A stretch of DNA of 64,000 nt from Xanthostigma xanthostigma (lineage: Eukaryota; Arthropoda; Insecta; Raphidioptera; Raphidiidae): contig OY754469.1 of NCBI GenBank assembly GCA_963575645.1, positions 13,844,001 through 13,908,000 on the forward strand, given 5' to 3'. Each line of letters begins with the position of its first letter. Within the stretch, counting starts at the first letter, position 1. Below are positions 33,901 through 46,177 of this stretch, piece by piece. Below the pieces are notes generated by a model that was not told the DNA's origin, searched no databases, and saw nothing but the letters and a program-made list of their open reading frames with translations. A program made the translations under genes and the position numbers.

Positions 33901-34283
33901 CTAGGCCAGTAAAATGAAGATCATTTGACCCCAAACATCAAAAAAATCGCAAAAGGGTGTAAATTTAAGGCAATATTTATATAAGTATGATACACAATCT
34001 GTCGAAATTGCACCTTCGTGCGATGACTAAAGCTTGTTAAAAAAACTGTGTTTCATCTGTTTTTTGCTTGTATATCTCCAGAACAGTTAGAACTGTAAGC
34101 CATATTTTTTATTGATAATATTGTAAAAGAGATAATGATTCGCGAAAAAGTCTTTAAAAATAATTCGAATTTTTCTATTTTTTATTGATTTTTAGAAATC
34201 GTGCCAAAACTGTTTCTTTATCCGCTCCGAGTTCTTCTCCGAGTTCGAATTAGTTGAAACAGTTCGTAATTTTACTGGCCTAG
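33901..34283. mobile_element. TIR element, 383 bp, superfamily unsure
   Basis: Ends CTAGGCCAGTAAAAT and its inverse ATTTTACTGGCCTAG are exact over 15 bases. The flanks show no convincing duplication. No coding. It lies 150 bp after the PDZ gene. Confidence 0.65.
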
Positions 34284-35214
34284 GTATATCGTTTTATGTA
34301 TCTTAATATGACAAAATGAACTTTTTAAATAATTGTTTTTGAAATATATCTAACAGTTATAAGAAAACTTTAACTTAATTATACAAATTATTTTAAAAAA
34401 GTAACACAAAAAGACCACACATATACAAATATTGTATTGTTGACATATGTGTAGGTAATATTCAAAATTTCAATATAAAACTTATTTATAGTCAAAATGT
34501 ATATTAAAATCAAGTACATATTATCTCCCTTGCAGATTATATAATATTCAATAACTATTTTATAACTAATTTCATTTGCGACCTTACCTAGGTCATAACA
34601 AATTCCAAATTCTTTATTGTACTAAAATACTTTATCAGTTCTTTCTCATATTTCAAATTAAAAACATCTTGTACCATCATTGGGATATTAGAACTTCATT
34701 TTCAATACTATAATAATTAATTTATTCTGATATATTTCCAATATAAATGGCTATACAAGATACATTAAAAACAATAAAATATTTCTGGCATCTGGAAAAT
34801 AAACATTTTAATATACAATTACTTAATCATCATATTTATACATACTTACCTCGCATTTAAATAAATACATAAAATAAAATATATATATATATAATTTATT
34901 TCTTCATAAATCAACGTAAAATCCATATACTATTGTAAAATTTTAAGTTAAAAAAATAATTATAATAAATAACCTCGTTATTTTTTTTTTATAAGCAAAA
35001 CTTACTTCTTCCCAGTTATTTTTCTATGATTTCTTATGTTTTCGATCACTACTTGAGCGTTTACTTGTAACGTAATAATTTAGCAAATTAGATTAAATCC
35101 GAAACAGTTAAGTACGCTCATTTAAATTTCTGCAATAATAGCCATATATGGTAAGATTCTTCACAGCATGTTTTGAGAGAAATGGAATATTCCGCGTGGG
35201 TTTTTTTATGAAGA
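34284..35214. other. intergenic, very AT-rich, no gene seen
   Basis: Short poly-T and (TA)n runs only. Confidence 0.5.
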
Positions 35215-35400
35215 CGGCGTCGCTAAAGGCAGACCGTCGACCATACTAGTGCGGGGGACGCCTGCATCCGACGTCTTTCGCCGTCGACTTACCGACGCTG
35301 TTTTCGTCGTCGTCGACGCAGCTTAACTGGTCAGTACGATCAGCTTAAGCGCGTGCGGTGACCGAAAAAAAAAACTAATAAAAACCATCTTAAAAATATT
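35215..35400 (+). promoter_or_regulatory. CpG-rich block, candidate promoter
   Basis: A GC- and CpG-rich island (many GTCGAC, CGTCG words) in AT-rich surroundings. TCAGT at 35331 could be an initiator. It is followed 150-240 bp later by a candidate first coding exon. Inference only. Confidence 0.3.
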
Positions 35401-35553
35401 TGTGTTCTTTTATTTAATTAGCTACTGTGTTTGCATAAAGTTATTATGTATTTTGTTTGAGTTTCTATTTGTGTTTTTTTGTAAATTAAAGACAGTTTGT
35501 GTGGTATTACTTTTGTTATTGCTATTCGAGGATTTTAACAGAATTACAAGACG

Positions 35554-35576
35554 ATGGCTGATCCTGTACCTTGGCG
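35554..35576 (+). CDS. candidate first coding exon of an unknown gene
   Basis: ATG begins MADPVPWR and breaks at a consensus donor (CG|GTGAGT), with the CpG-rich block upstream. I see no downstream exon in the window, so either the intron is long or the call is wrong. No family can be named from eight residues. Confidence 0.25.
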
Positions 35577-36789
35577 GTGAGTTATGCAAAGCTTTAACTG
35601 ACTATAAATTTTATTTTAACATATTATTTTACTAGTTTCTTTCCATCTTATTTAATTCTTAATTATTTATGAATTAATAAAATAAGAAATAAATGAATCA
35701 AATAATACTCAATAAAACTGCAAGAAGTTAAAATTTTATTTACGATACTTGATTTTAAAAATAAAAAAGACACTTTTTCTCTTCTCTAAAAGTTTTTAAA
35801 ATAATATTTGGTTGAATTTCAAAAGTATATCACTTCATTATTTTTATAATAATTAATTATTTGCATTGTTCATATTTTTACTGGCAAGAAAAGTTTATTT
35901 TTTATAGAGATTTATTCGCCCAAGTGTATTTTTATTTTTAAAATTATATAAATAGTCCGATCTTTTTGGAACTCAAAAAAATGATAATGCAATAGTCTAG
36001 TCACGTAGTGAGACCTAAAAACGACTAAATACGTATGATTTTATATTATTTTATTAAATTAATCAAAAAACCATCTTTGACACCACTTTTTTAACCTCAC
36101 TCTTCGACGTCATATTTGGATGGCCACTTGATTTTTTAAATGACTTGCTGTTGCCGACGAAATGTTATTCAGTTTTTTTAACCATCCAATCTATACATAT
36201 TATAAGTATGCATAGTATTTGAATACAAGTCGCGTTAAAGTGTACAGATCAAAAGGTTGGAGAAATTACAAATTTTGTAGGTACAAGTGAGTAGTGACAA
36301 CTGATTTTTGTGTTCAGTTCCCTTCGAAAATGCTTTATGCCGCACAATTTATTAGGTACATGCTGGCGAAAGAAAAATTATCTTTAAATTGCGTTACGCA
36401 CAATTATTGTGAATAGAAAGAAAATACACTTTTCGTCTTTGACCTTTGCAGAAGTAATAATCCAATATGCGAAGATACACGCAACAGATCCTGTTACTTG
36501 TCACAATAATGGTTTTCAGGTTTCTGTAGTGGAAAGGTACCTTTTTAAGACTATTAACAGCCGTTCGCACACTAGATAATGTTGGCGATATTAGTGCTCT
36601 GAGCAAAAGGGCGTTCGCACACGAATTAACATTTTAGATAGTCAACTCGTGTCTTCCAAATAGAGAACACCAATAATAATTCCAAAAGATTTTTGAAGGC
36701 TCTGCATCTTTTTTCATTATCTCGAATGGGTTAAGTAAGGCAGAAATGCTAGGTAGCGGTACATTATGTCTAATGTTCAGACAAGTTTT
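35577..36789. other. intergenic or intron, no gene seen
   Basis: AT-rich with short ORFs. The ORFs at 36394-36879 lie partly in a hAT element and show no domain. Confidence 0.5.
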
Positions 36790-37185
36790 TAGTGTCCGAC
36801 CGAAGCTTCGGCTTCGGCCAAAAAAACCACCTGCGGCGAAACTTCGGCCTTCTTTGGCCGAAGCGAAGGTTTCTAACAAGCGCCGAAATTGAACGAACTG
36901 TTACGAATGAGCGAGAGCGCGATGGACGTGGCGACTTCTAGAATTGATTAAAATTACCTTTTTACATTATGTACCTAATCATAATCAATGTAAACCAACA
37001 ATTTAAAAGACTTAAAATCATTTATATTATTAATTGTAGCTTGTAGCAGTTGTAGTCAATTTAAACTGAATTTCTTAGGGTTTATAAGTCTTCGGCTTTG
37101 GTCGATGGTTGTGGCGATAGCCGATTAGTCGGCTTCGGGATTCGGCTTCGGTTTCGGTCAGAAATCGACCTTCGATCGGACACTA
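36790..37185. mobile_element. hAT MITE, 396 bp, relative of 5229-7138
   Basis: Starts TAGTGTCCGACCGAAGC and ends CTTCGATCGGACACTA. The interior repeats 'cttcggcttcgg'. The flanks CAAGTTTT (36782-36789) and CACATTTT (37186-37193) match at six of eight bases, so this is an older insertion. Confidence 0.8.
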
Positions 37186-37943
37186 CACATTTTGCATTAA
37201 ACGTTTCCATATCAACAGGCGATATGAAAACAAGTTGCGTAGATCGGGTTACTTTGCATGTCGTCCGTTTTGCTCAGATCGCATCGCGCAACTCGAATGG
37301 ATCGCCGATAGATTACTTTTATATTGCCCCGTGCGTTGGTGGATCACCACTTCTTTATCTACTAGCTGTTAATGTTAATTCATATTTTAAATTGAGATTA
37401 GAACCTGGTAGCTGAAGGTTTGAAAAAGACGATCGGTAAGGGACTAGTCGCGTAATCATATAGGTTAGCTGAACTGGTAAAATATCAGAGCACAAATTAG
37501 AAGCTTCTACGATAGTGAGAAAACTTATAGATATATTTTTCGTCGACGACTACTAATAAATTAACATATTTTAAAAGGTTCACCTCAAAATTTGTAATTG
37601 GGCCACTAAGAGTAACGTCACATGAACAACAAATTTTTAAGCTCTGGAAAAATTTTAAACTTACGCTTATTTTCACTTTTTGCATTAAATTACTGAGAAC
37701 TTCACGGATCCATTGAAAGATCTATTAAAAGAAAAAAATCGACAACAGTTGTCAGACCTATTCCACTATACAGTGTGTTCACCGATAGTGGTAACAGTGA
37801 TTAATTTTTGTATGCTACTAGATACAAAAAAAGTTTGAATAGTTTTTTATTCAACTCGAAATTTACTATCGGAAACCGCTAGGCATATTTTTTTGTACTT
37901 CAAACTCAACCCAAAGTGTGTACATGCATTTTTTTCAAATGGC
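37186..37943. other. intergenic, no gene seen
   Basis: The ORF at 37098-37415 starts inside the hAT element and has no domain signs. Confidence 0.5.
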
Positions 37944-39021
37944 AATATACAGGGTGTCCCATTAAGAATGGGACATAGAACAACCGCAGATTCTCCAATT
38001 CAAAATAAAACGATTAAGCGAAATATGCTTAGATAAAATGTTGCTCGTTTCCGAAATACAGGGTGTTGAAGTTGAAAACTGAAAAATTATTAATGTCCAT
38101 AATTTTGTTAATACACCGTATAATTTTACTCAAATCGGCACACTTGTTAAATATCATAAAATGCACCTAACAATAAAAAAAATAGTTCAGTACGCTCTAC
38201 CAGTGGCGTACGGCAGGAGTAAGTAATGCTTGTGCCCCTTCTAAATGTTACGCCGCTGTCTAAATTTTAATTTTGACTATAATTTTAATTTTTTTGATAT
38301 TTTCTAAGTCAATAATGTACACTTGTTAGTTTGTTGTAAAGTCATTGGTTTTCGAGATATTCGCAGTTAAAGATAGATAGACATGTACTTTTTATGTGTA
38401 TTATTATTAATAATATTCATTTTTCCAATTTTGTCTTAAAACCAAACAAAGTAGAAACTTATGTAATGAAATGTTTAAAATTTTTTTAAAAATTTCATTA
38501 CATTAGTTTCTACTTTGTTTGGTTTTAAGACAAAATTGGAAAAATGAATATTATTAATAATAATACACATAAAAAGTACATGTCTATCTATCTTTAACTG
38601 CGAATATCTCGAAAACCAATGACTTTACAACAAACTAACAAGTGTACATTATTGACTTAGAAAATATCAAAAAAATTAAAATTATAGTCAAAATTAAAAT
38701 TTAGACAGCGGCGTAACATTTAGAAGGGGCACAAGCATTACTTACTCCTGCCGTACGCCACTGGTAGAGCGTACTGAACTATTTTTTTTATTGTTAGGTG
38801 CATTTTATGATATTTAACAAGTGTGCCGATTTGAGTAAAATTATACGGTGTATTAACAAAATTATGGACATTAATAATTTTTCAGTTTTCAACTTCAACA
38901 CCCTGTATTTCGGAAACGAGCAACATTTTATCTAAGCATATTTCGCTTAATCGTTTTATTTTGAATTGGAGAATCTGCGGTTGTTCTATGTCCCATTCTT
39001 AATGGGACACCCTGTATATTT
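37944..39021. repeat. 1.08-kb near-perfect palindrome with transposon-like ends
   Basis: Both ends read ATATACAGGGTGTCCCATTA inward. Arms of about 537 bases meet with almost no loop at about 38482, where only a few bases fail to pair (for example GAAACTTATG against GAAACTAATG). Elsewhere I could find hardly any mismatch. Each arm includes a GC-richer block (CAGTGGCGTACGGCAGG to TTACGCCGCTG), perhaps an older hAT MITE present before the arm was duplicated. The terminal ACAGGGTGTCCC is shared with the element at 42675-43168. Confidence 0.95.
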
Positions 39022-40487
39022 TTAACATTTGGGAAATTTCCATTTTTTTCTCTATATAAGTTCATGTAAAATTTATCATAAGGTTACATAAGAAAATATT
39101 CTAGGAAAACGTTATCGTTTTATTAATTAAACACAAAGTAATAATTATTGTGCAAATATTAATATGAATTTGTTTTTTAATCAATAACGTTTTTCTCAAA
39201 TATTTTCTTATGTACCATAATGACAACTTTATATGAATTTATACGGAAGCAAATGGCAAAAAATGTAGAAAATTACAGGAAGTGTGATAGATAGAAAATA
39301 GTAATGGTGCGAATTTGAATTTTGAACGTCAAAATTTTGCGTTTCCTATGACTTAAAAAAAAGTGGAAATTTGGGCACATCGAGTTTACGTACTGGATTG
39401 TTTCATTCAAATAGAGTTTATGATCCATTAATAAAAGCGTGTTAAAAATTAAATCTGGCCACGTTAAAAAAGAGAAATAATTTTTTTCTGGCAGAGTTCT
39501 TGCGAGTGGCTACGATTTTTATTCGCATCAATAAAATGTTCGCGCTGAGCACACATACTGCGGTGGCATTAGCCCTGACGATTCGAGTTCGACCTCCGGT
39601 CAGACACAAATATATCTCTCATGGTCCAACGTGTGATGCTGATCGTTCAGAGATGATGATATGATGTTTAGAGGCAAGGCAGCTCTGCTGCGAGAGCAAT
39701 AAACTATCGCCCAATGGCTATTTCAGAACCGTGACTGCTTCTTCTGTTGCAAATTCAATACACACACACACATGCAATACCTACACGGCGTCCAGTCCAG
39801 ATTCTCTTCACAAAATTCACACGTCTGTTTCAACGTTAAAAATACGTATAAAGTGATTTCTGGAGCGGTTACAGAAACAACTGCACAAACAAGTTGTGTT
39901 TTCTTAATAGACGATCAGTTCGGTTTTTTTTAGGCTATTATAAAGTAGATGTGGTGTCCGGTTATTAATTAACCATCATAATCTCCGTTGTTCGAATTCT
40001 GCTACTATAACCCAAAGATTGCAAACTGAAAGATGGTAAAGTAGAACAGCCATTGGCTGGACTTCGCCGAAATGAAGATTGGATCCAGTTCGATAACTGG
40101 ATGTGCCCAAATTTTGACTTTTTTTAAAGTCGTAGAAAACGCTAAACTTTGACGTTCCAAATAAAAAAAAAAACTTTGCGGATTATTCACAAATTTCCTC
40201 AAAAATACGTAAAAACTTTTCGTCTTTCACTGTCATTTTTTTAATCTAACCAATCAGAAATCATATATATCTACACGTCATAGCAGCTGGTGTAGAATTA
40301 TTGTATTACTATCTCACTTTATATACACGACCCCGTAATTGTTTTTTAAAAAACTCCCCAAACACCCTCCCCTTTTCATTGCGCAAAAAAGAACGCCATC
40401 GCATCGACACGATCCCGTAATTGTTTTCTCAATTTTCAATTTTTCCAATGGATATTTTGCACATCGAGTTATCGTACTCTAACCATG
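39022..40487. other. intergenic, no gene seen
   Basis: Around 39560-39600 'gattcgagttcgacctccgg' resembles a Pol III B box, so a SINE remnant is possible but no A box or copy supports it. Confidence 0.4.
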
Positions 40488-40541
40488 AAGATTCTATTCT
40501 ATTCTATTCTGTTCTGTTCTATTCTGTTCTGTTCTATTCTA
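40488..40541. repeat. TTCTA/TTCTG pentanucleotide microsatellite
   Basis: About ten units of TTCTA and TTCTG mixed, with one or two slips. Confidence 0.9.
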
Positions 40542-40825
40542 AAAAGTATTTAAAAGCTGAAACGGATGTTTTATTCAATGTCGTTTGTGAAATAGTTTTA
40601 AATAATTATTTAAAAATAGTATTTATCCATGTAAACTTTTAACTCTTAAACGTGACTTTAAAATAAACTTTCTGTCGGTTAATTGTTCTTGATTTTAAAA
40701 TGGAAATTCAAGATTAAAAATTCAGTCGTGGCGCGTTCTTTACTGTAGCAGGCCGAAAGCCACGCTATTCTAATTGACAGCAAATTACCAGAGCCGGACT
40801 TAGGAAATTTACATTGGCGTAGCAA

Positions 40826-41032
40826 GATGGGAGGGCAGATGGGCCTAGAATATTAATTGTTCACTTACAAATAACAAGATAAATCTACAATAATTTACAA
40901 ATTTCTTTGTCGTGAAATTTCTCCAAAAATTCGTTTTGATCGATTTCGCTTCTATGAAGAGTTTTCAAATGATGTGTAAGAGTTGAAAATTTGCCCCCTC
41001 CCCAGGATAAAATCGTTGCTGCGCCTATGGTA
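40826..41032. mobile_element. probable decayed hAT MITE
   Basis: Ends ATTGGCGTAGCAA and TTGCTGCGCCTAT pair at 11 of 13 bases, and the regions inside carry GGGAGGG and CCCCTCCCC. No clear duplication. Confidence 0.45.
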
Positions 41033-41336
41033 CTTTATAGAGACAGGAAAAGAAAGTACTTACATTTTTACTTAGCAAATAAATATGTCTACTTATATAT
41101 AGGTATCAGTTTATATTTTCCAAAACACGCCTGAAAAGCTAGTCATATTATTCATTGCAATTTAGAGCACTGCAATACTTTGCGTTAGTAATAATTGAAA
41201 AATTTAACTTAAACTGCTAATTTGTCACGAGTTCCATTCCATTTTTTTAAAGTAAAATTTCTTTTGGCACGGTGGGATAAAATTGAGTCAGTAATTGAAA
41301 ATGAAACGAACGTGTCGTAAGGTATATACCATATAC

Positions 41337-41659
41337 CAGGGGTGAGCAAATCTTTTGATCGTCGGGCCACATTGCTGGTGAAAATTTGACCGTGGGCCAA
41401 AAATTTGGAGAGCAAAAAAAGAATATCAAAACTTGATAAACTTTGTCGCAGCACATTTGGAGAGCAGAAAAAAAGAGGTCATTTTTTTCCGCAACAAAAA
41501 GGTCTTTTTTCGCCTGTTGTGTGGCCCTTGCTATTTACAATTTTTCTACATTTTTTATGCGCCAAATTATATTGGCAAACTATTTTTGCTCTTAATAATC
41601 ATTTATAAAATGCTTCGCGGGCCGGATCCGGCCCGCGTGCCGCCATTTGCCCAGGCCTG
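41337..41659. mobile_element. hAT MITE, 323 bp (copy 1 of a family)
   Basis: Starts CAGGGGTGAGCAAATC, ends GCCATTTGCCCAGGCCTG, with inner CGGGCC blocks. Same family as 43261-43546. The flanks do not match as an 8-bp repeat. Confidence 0.8.
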
Positions 41660-42674
41660 TATGGTATAAAAACCGATTTTAGAACATTAACCAAGGTGGC
41701 GGTGAAGTAGAGCAATTGCTTCGTAAACTAAATGTCGAAAGTTCGACCCGGCGATCGATACCGTTATTATTTTTTATTTGTCACTTTTTACAAGTACCTA
41801 CCTATACCCTATACACGTTTTACTTCTGTAGTGTGTATTGAAAATACAGTGTCTCCATCTTTCAACTACAACTAATTCGTATAATCAGCAACTGTTTTGA
41901 AATAAGAGTGAAATAAATTTAAATGGGGCAATCTTCTGTTTCATCAAAGTGACACTGTGCGTTAAGCTTGAAATTAAAATAAACGCACCAGATAGTGCCA
42001 ATATTGAAATGTACACTATTACAACCTCCGAAGCTACTGGATAAGCTTAGCAAAATAAGCACTATAAACTTGCTAAATAGTAAAAAAAAATCATTTAATT
42101 AATATAAAGCTGTAGATGCAAAACTTTTAAGCGTTTCATTAAATATGAGCCGCCTAGTTTACACTATACACTACAGAAATGAAACTTGCTTACGCAAAAC
42201 CTGCACGTACGTAATATGAGAAACTGCTAACAGAATTTGCGAGACAAGCGTGATGGGAAACTACTCGCATCGAATGTAAATATACACACACATCAACAAC
42301 GCAGCTCTTCGTCTGCAGCCATCCATGTCTCGTTTTGTCAGGTATTTTCGCTAGTCAATCAGTTTAATGATACTAATTCACTCTACCGTGCATAAGGAAG
42401 TTAAAAAAAAACAATTCGTAAAGTTTCTAGGAAAAATCTCTTCGTACTTGACCTAATTTTTAGTTCATTTAGTTCATCGAAGACATATATTTTTATTATA
42501 TACCGAGCATAGGAATAAAATCGCAATCGAACCATTACGGTGCAAACATATACTTCTGTCTTTCTGTCGTAAGAGCTCGTTGGTTCTGATTGGCTAACGT
42601 CATAGATAAAGACATAAGATTTGAAGATTTTAAAGACAAAACTTTTGATAAAAAGAAATATACTCCATGCTAAT
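41660..42674. other. intergenic, no gene seen
   Basis: 41696-41765 (GGTGGCGGTGAAGTAGAGC to AAGTTCGACCCGG) is faintly tRNA-like, but it lacks a proper cloverleaf. Confidence 0.4.
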
Positions 42675-43168
42675 ATACAAGTGTCCCACGACATAACTGC
42701 CGTAGCCCGGGACTGTGTTGCTGGGCGGATTTCAAGTCAAAAATGTTTAATGCTCATATACCCGGAACGCTATCCTAACTGAGCTAGAAGCATTTGAAAT
42801 TTTAGATAAGTATATAGTAGTAGGAATTCCCTACTAATTTAAAGATCATTTAAAAAGAAATCGCTTTATTGAATTTAGTTGTTCAAAATGTCCACCCAGT
42901 TGGTGTATACAGTCTAGCTCTTCTTAGAATTGAAGTGGTAGCTCTGCGAAGAGTCTCAGGATCAGCACGAATAAATACTAATGGTGATTCACAGCCACCT
43001 GGTCTTTTAAGTAATAACAAAACCAACAGCCGAACCTAATATCTGCATTAGTGGGCTTACCTATTAAAAATTTCAAATGCTTCTAGCTCAGTTAGACATT
43101 TTTGACTTGAAATCACCCCAGCAACACAGTCCCAGGTTATGTCAGTCATGTCATGGGACACCCTGTAT
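42675..43168. mobile_element. TIR element with GTGTCCC ends, transposase trace
   Basis: Long inverted ends of about 110 bases: TACAAGTGTCCCACGACAT (left) and the inverse of TACAGGGTGTCCCATGACAT (right). Both include GGGACTGTGTTGCTGGG and TTTCAAGTCAAAAATGT. On the minus strand at 42880-43010 a frame reads ADPETLRRATTSILRRARL, then GGHFEQ, like the C-terminal end of Tc1/mariner-type transposases. It is internally deleted. Confidence 0.7.
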
Positions 43169-43260
43169 ATAATATATATTGTCGGAATAACCAAGGAATT
43201 ACTTCAAAAAAAGAGACGCAGATAATATATTATATTGAGTAAATAGACAATGCTCCATAT

Positions 43261-43546
43261 CAGGGGCGGGGAAATCTTTTGATCGGCGGGCCACATAGCT
43301 GATGAAAATTTCACCGCGGGCGAAAATTTGCAGAAAAAAAGATCCTTACATTATATTTCCGCATTCGGAGAGCAAAAAAAAAAAGGTCCACACATTCTAT
43401 TTCCGCATGTGGAGACCAACAAAAAGGCCCCCGCATTCTATTTCGGCTACTAATACTTTCCTAAATTTTCTAAAATGCTTCGCGGGCCGAATAAGATTGC
43501 GCTGCGGGCCGGATTCGGCCCGCGGGCCGCCATTTGCCCATGCCTG
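43261..43546. mobile_element. hAT MITE, 286 bp (copy 2 of a family)
   Basis: Starts CAGGGGCGGGGAAATC, ends GCCATTTGCCCATGCCTG, with the exact 8-bp duplication CTCCATAT at 43253-43260 and 43547-43554. Confidence 0.9.
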
Positions 43547-44235
43547 CTCCATATTATAGTAATTATTAAATATATGGTCTAAGACGAGATAGCAATAGTG
43601 TACGCGCTAAAACAAACATACGTGTGTTAAATAAGCACTTTTTAAAACGCGTGTTTACCGTAAATATATACTTATACAACGCGAAGTTCGTTTATAAACA
43701 TAATATACTAAAATTAACTAGCAAACAACAACCGACAACAGTTCTTTTTTTAAAGACTTGAAGGACGTAAAGCTCTCTCTGGTCAGACAGATCAGACATT
43801 GACAGACAATGTATTAATTATGAAGAAATCACTATAGCTGTCTTCTATTTGTTTAACTCATTTTCAACATTAAAGCTGTTTTCATACACTTAAATTTTTT
43901 AATAGTGACTACAAAGTAAAGTTAACTTCACTCAGAAACAGAAAAAAAATTGTTGACACAGGCAACTCAATTATGAATATAAAGTGGAAATAATATGAAT
44001 CTGTTTTTGTTCTCTTTTGACAGAAAAATCCAACTAATGTCTCTAAGCATTACTTTTACAAAAGAATTACTTAATCGTTTTTTTTGTGAAACTTGAAAGC
44101 AAATGCATAAAAATACATTCGTCTGTCAGTGAAATGATTCTTTTTGAGTCTACTATGTTTAGGAATTATAAATATGTCAGTGTACTTCAAATTTTCAAAT
44201 AGGAGAAAGTCGAGATTTTCTTGACTTTTTTAAAC
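43547..44235. other. intergenic, no gene seen
   Basis: AT-rich, with nothing recognised. Confidence 0.5.
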
Positions 44236-44573
44236 GGAACATAGGAAATAAAAAAAATATATATTCGCCGACGTGGGGCTTTACCCTAGACCCTGGCATT
44301 AAGAGTCTTACACTCTACCGACTGAGCTATTGCAGTATTTAGTTAAGGCATTTCACTTGATTTGTCGGACGGCGGACTAATTTTGAGACACATCTTGCAA
44401 CATTTTTCATTTATGTTCCGCTCCAATTAGTCGTAGCGTAATATTATATAGCCTATAATAGCCTTCCTCGATAAATGGGCTATCCAACAAAAAAAATTTC
44501 AATTCGAACCAGTAGTTTCTGAGATTAGCGCGTTCAAACAAACAAACTCTTCAGCTTTATATATTAGTATAGA
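44236..44573 (-). mobile_element. Helitron fragment with tRNA-Lys-like block
   Basis: The minus strand starts TCTATACTAATATATAAAGC (from 44573) and runs through the common body to a tRNA-like block at about 44266-44340. Here the block keeps a CTT anticodon loop (AGACTCTTAATGCCAG) and GCCCCACGTCGGCG. The element breaks off after an AT-rich run, without its 3' half. Confidence 0.82.
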
Positions 44574-45481
44574 TAGATTATTATAGTAATACGCACTATA
44601 CTGTACTAAAAAGTTACTTATTATAATTAATTTATTTAGTGATATTACGCTCCGGACGAAACTGGGCCAGATTGTTGGTAATATTGTAGTTTTAAATCGA
44701 TTACACACTTAATTACTATAGGTACAAATCGAATATACGGATGTGCCTGTGAATAAATATAGTAAACATCGATTAAAAAAGCTGTGAAGTGTGTCAACAA
44801 AATGTAACGCTTTGTTATTGCTTGCAAATTTAATGATACGCTTTGATCTACTGTTTTAAGTGATGACAGAAACAAAGCAATTATATTATACACTGACATA
44901 TGCACTCCTCTATGTTTAACTTTAAAGAAATACGAAATATTTAAATTAGTTTTATTTCTTTTTTTGCGATTGTTATGCGTACAAACATGTATGGGAGCCC
45001 CTTAATTGTGTACCGAATTTTACTGAAAATCAATTCGGTCGTTTGTTGTTTTTGAATGAAGAATACTTTAATTTGTATGGGATCCCGCGTACATTAACGC
45101 GAGATTGTTTACTGTCGGTTAAAACGATCGATTATTTTTTTCAACTTCACATGTTTGTCAGTTATAGTCAGTTAGTTTGGGTCAAAGTCAATTTTGAACC
45201 AATGTCACTTGATTTATAAATATAAAAACCCCTTTGCACTCCGGGAGTGCCGGCAGAAGTGAAAACTTAAATATTAACGTCTTACGAATTTTCGATCAAA
45301 ATGGTTTGTATCATAGATTGCATTTTTATGTACGATATTTCAACGCTAGATGTCTAGCGTTGTATAAATAAAAGTTTTCGTCTTACGAATTTTCGATCAG
45401 GGTCACGTGTCCTGACGCGAGTTTAACATTTTTTACCCATTACAAAAAAAGTGTACAACGCCGCTAAAGAAGTTTTCACTT
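44574..45481. other. intergenic, no gene seen
   Basis: The direct repeat 'gtcttacgaattttcgatca' at 45281 and 45381 flanks 'caacgctagatgtctagcgttg', a 22-base palindrome at 45340. No gene. Confidence 0.45.
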
Positions 45482-45691
45482 CAAAAATAAAGAATAGTTA
45501 CTTCTTACCACAACAGTTTTATTAGAGGATGTACATTTCGGGAGCTATGCTCTCATCTTCAGCAAACACTATAGTTTAGCAGCAAACACAGTTTAGTGTT
45601 TGCTGATTGCTGAAGATGAGAGCATAGCTCCCGAAATGTACATCCGCTAATAAAACTGTTGTGATAAGAAGTAACTATTCTTTATTTTCAA
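45482..45691. repeat. fold-back element, about 95-bp arms, PLE-like hairpin motif
   Basis: Both ends read inward through AAATAAAGAATAGTTACTTC. Arms differ at only a few bases. Each arm carries CTGAAGA, a short hairpin, then GAAA (45610-45636 plus, 45536-45562 minus). The centre repeats 'gcaaacac'. Confidence 0.88.
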
Positions 45692-45727
45692 CCACAGTGC
45701 TCATAATATTTGTATATACTTTTGTAT

Positions 45728-46177
45728 GGGCTATGTGCACGGAGGCGGAGTTACAAATTTTTCGATGCGAGCGTTTGTGGTGAGCACTAGGGGAAACTTC
45801 GATCTCCAATTTTCCGTAATGTCAGTGAGCAATGTTTATTAAAAGTGAAAGTAATTATAATTTTATAAAGTTCTTTAATTATACAAAGAAAACATAGGAA
45901 AACTAAGCGATCTGGAAATGCTTGTGTTCCAGGTTGTTGCGTTGATGGTGATTTAAGTAAAATAAAGACCATTGGCGCCCTAAATTGACGTTCCGCTGTC
46001 AGTGTAAACAAATTAACATCAGTTGTCCTTATTACATTTTTTTTTGACACATCATGGCCAACTAAAGTTTTTGACTTATCACCATAAAAACATGTCGCGA
46101 TTTCCATAAAAAGTGAGTTCAATAATTCTCTATTACCCACTAGCGGCGCTAATAGGCTTAGTGCACACAGCCTATAC
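45728..46177. mobile_element. MITE of about 450 bp, copy 1
   Basis: One end reads TGGGCTATGTGCACGGAGGC and the other, inverted, TAGGCTGTGTGCACTAAGCC, so these are short imperfect TIRs. A second copy in opposite orientation is at 49254-49703, about 90% similar by eye. The 117-residue minus-strand ORF in this copy is not kept in the other. Confidence 0.75.

Noticed and set aside
37098-37415. 105-residue plus-strand ORF
   Set aside because: Begins inside a hAT MITE and runs into its flank; no family resemblance.
41696-41765. tRNA-like sequence with AAGTTCGACCCGG
   Set aside because: Has a B-box-like word but no proper D arm or acceptor pairing.
45787-46140. 117-residue minus-strand ORF
   Set aside because: Lies wholly in a MITE and is not kept open in the second copy at 49254-49703.
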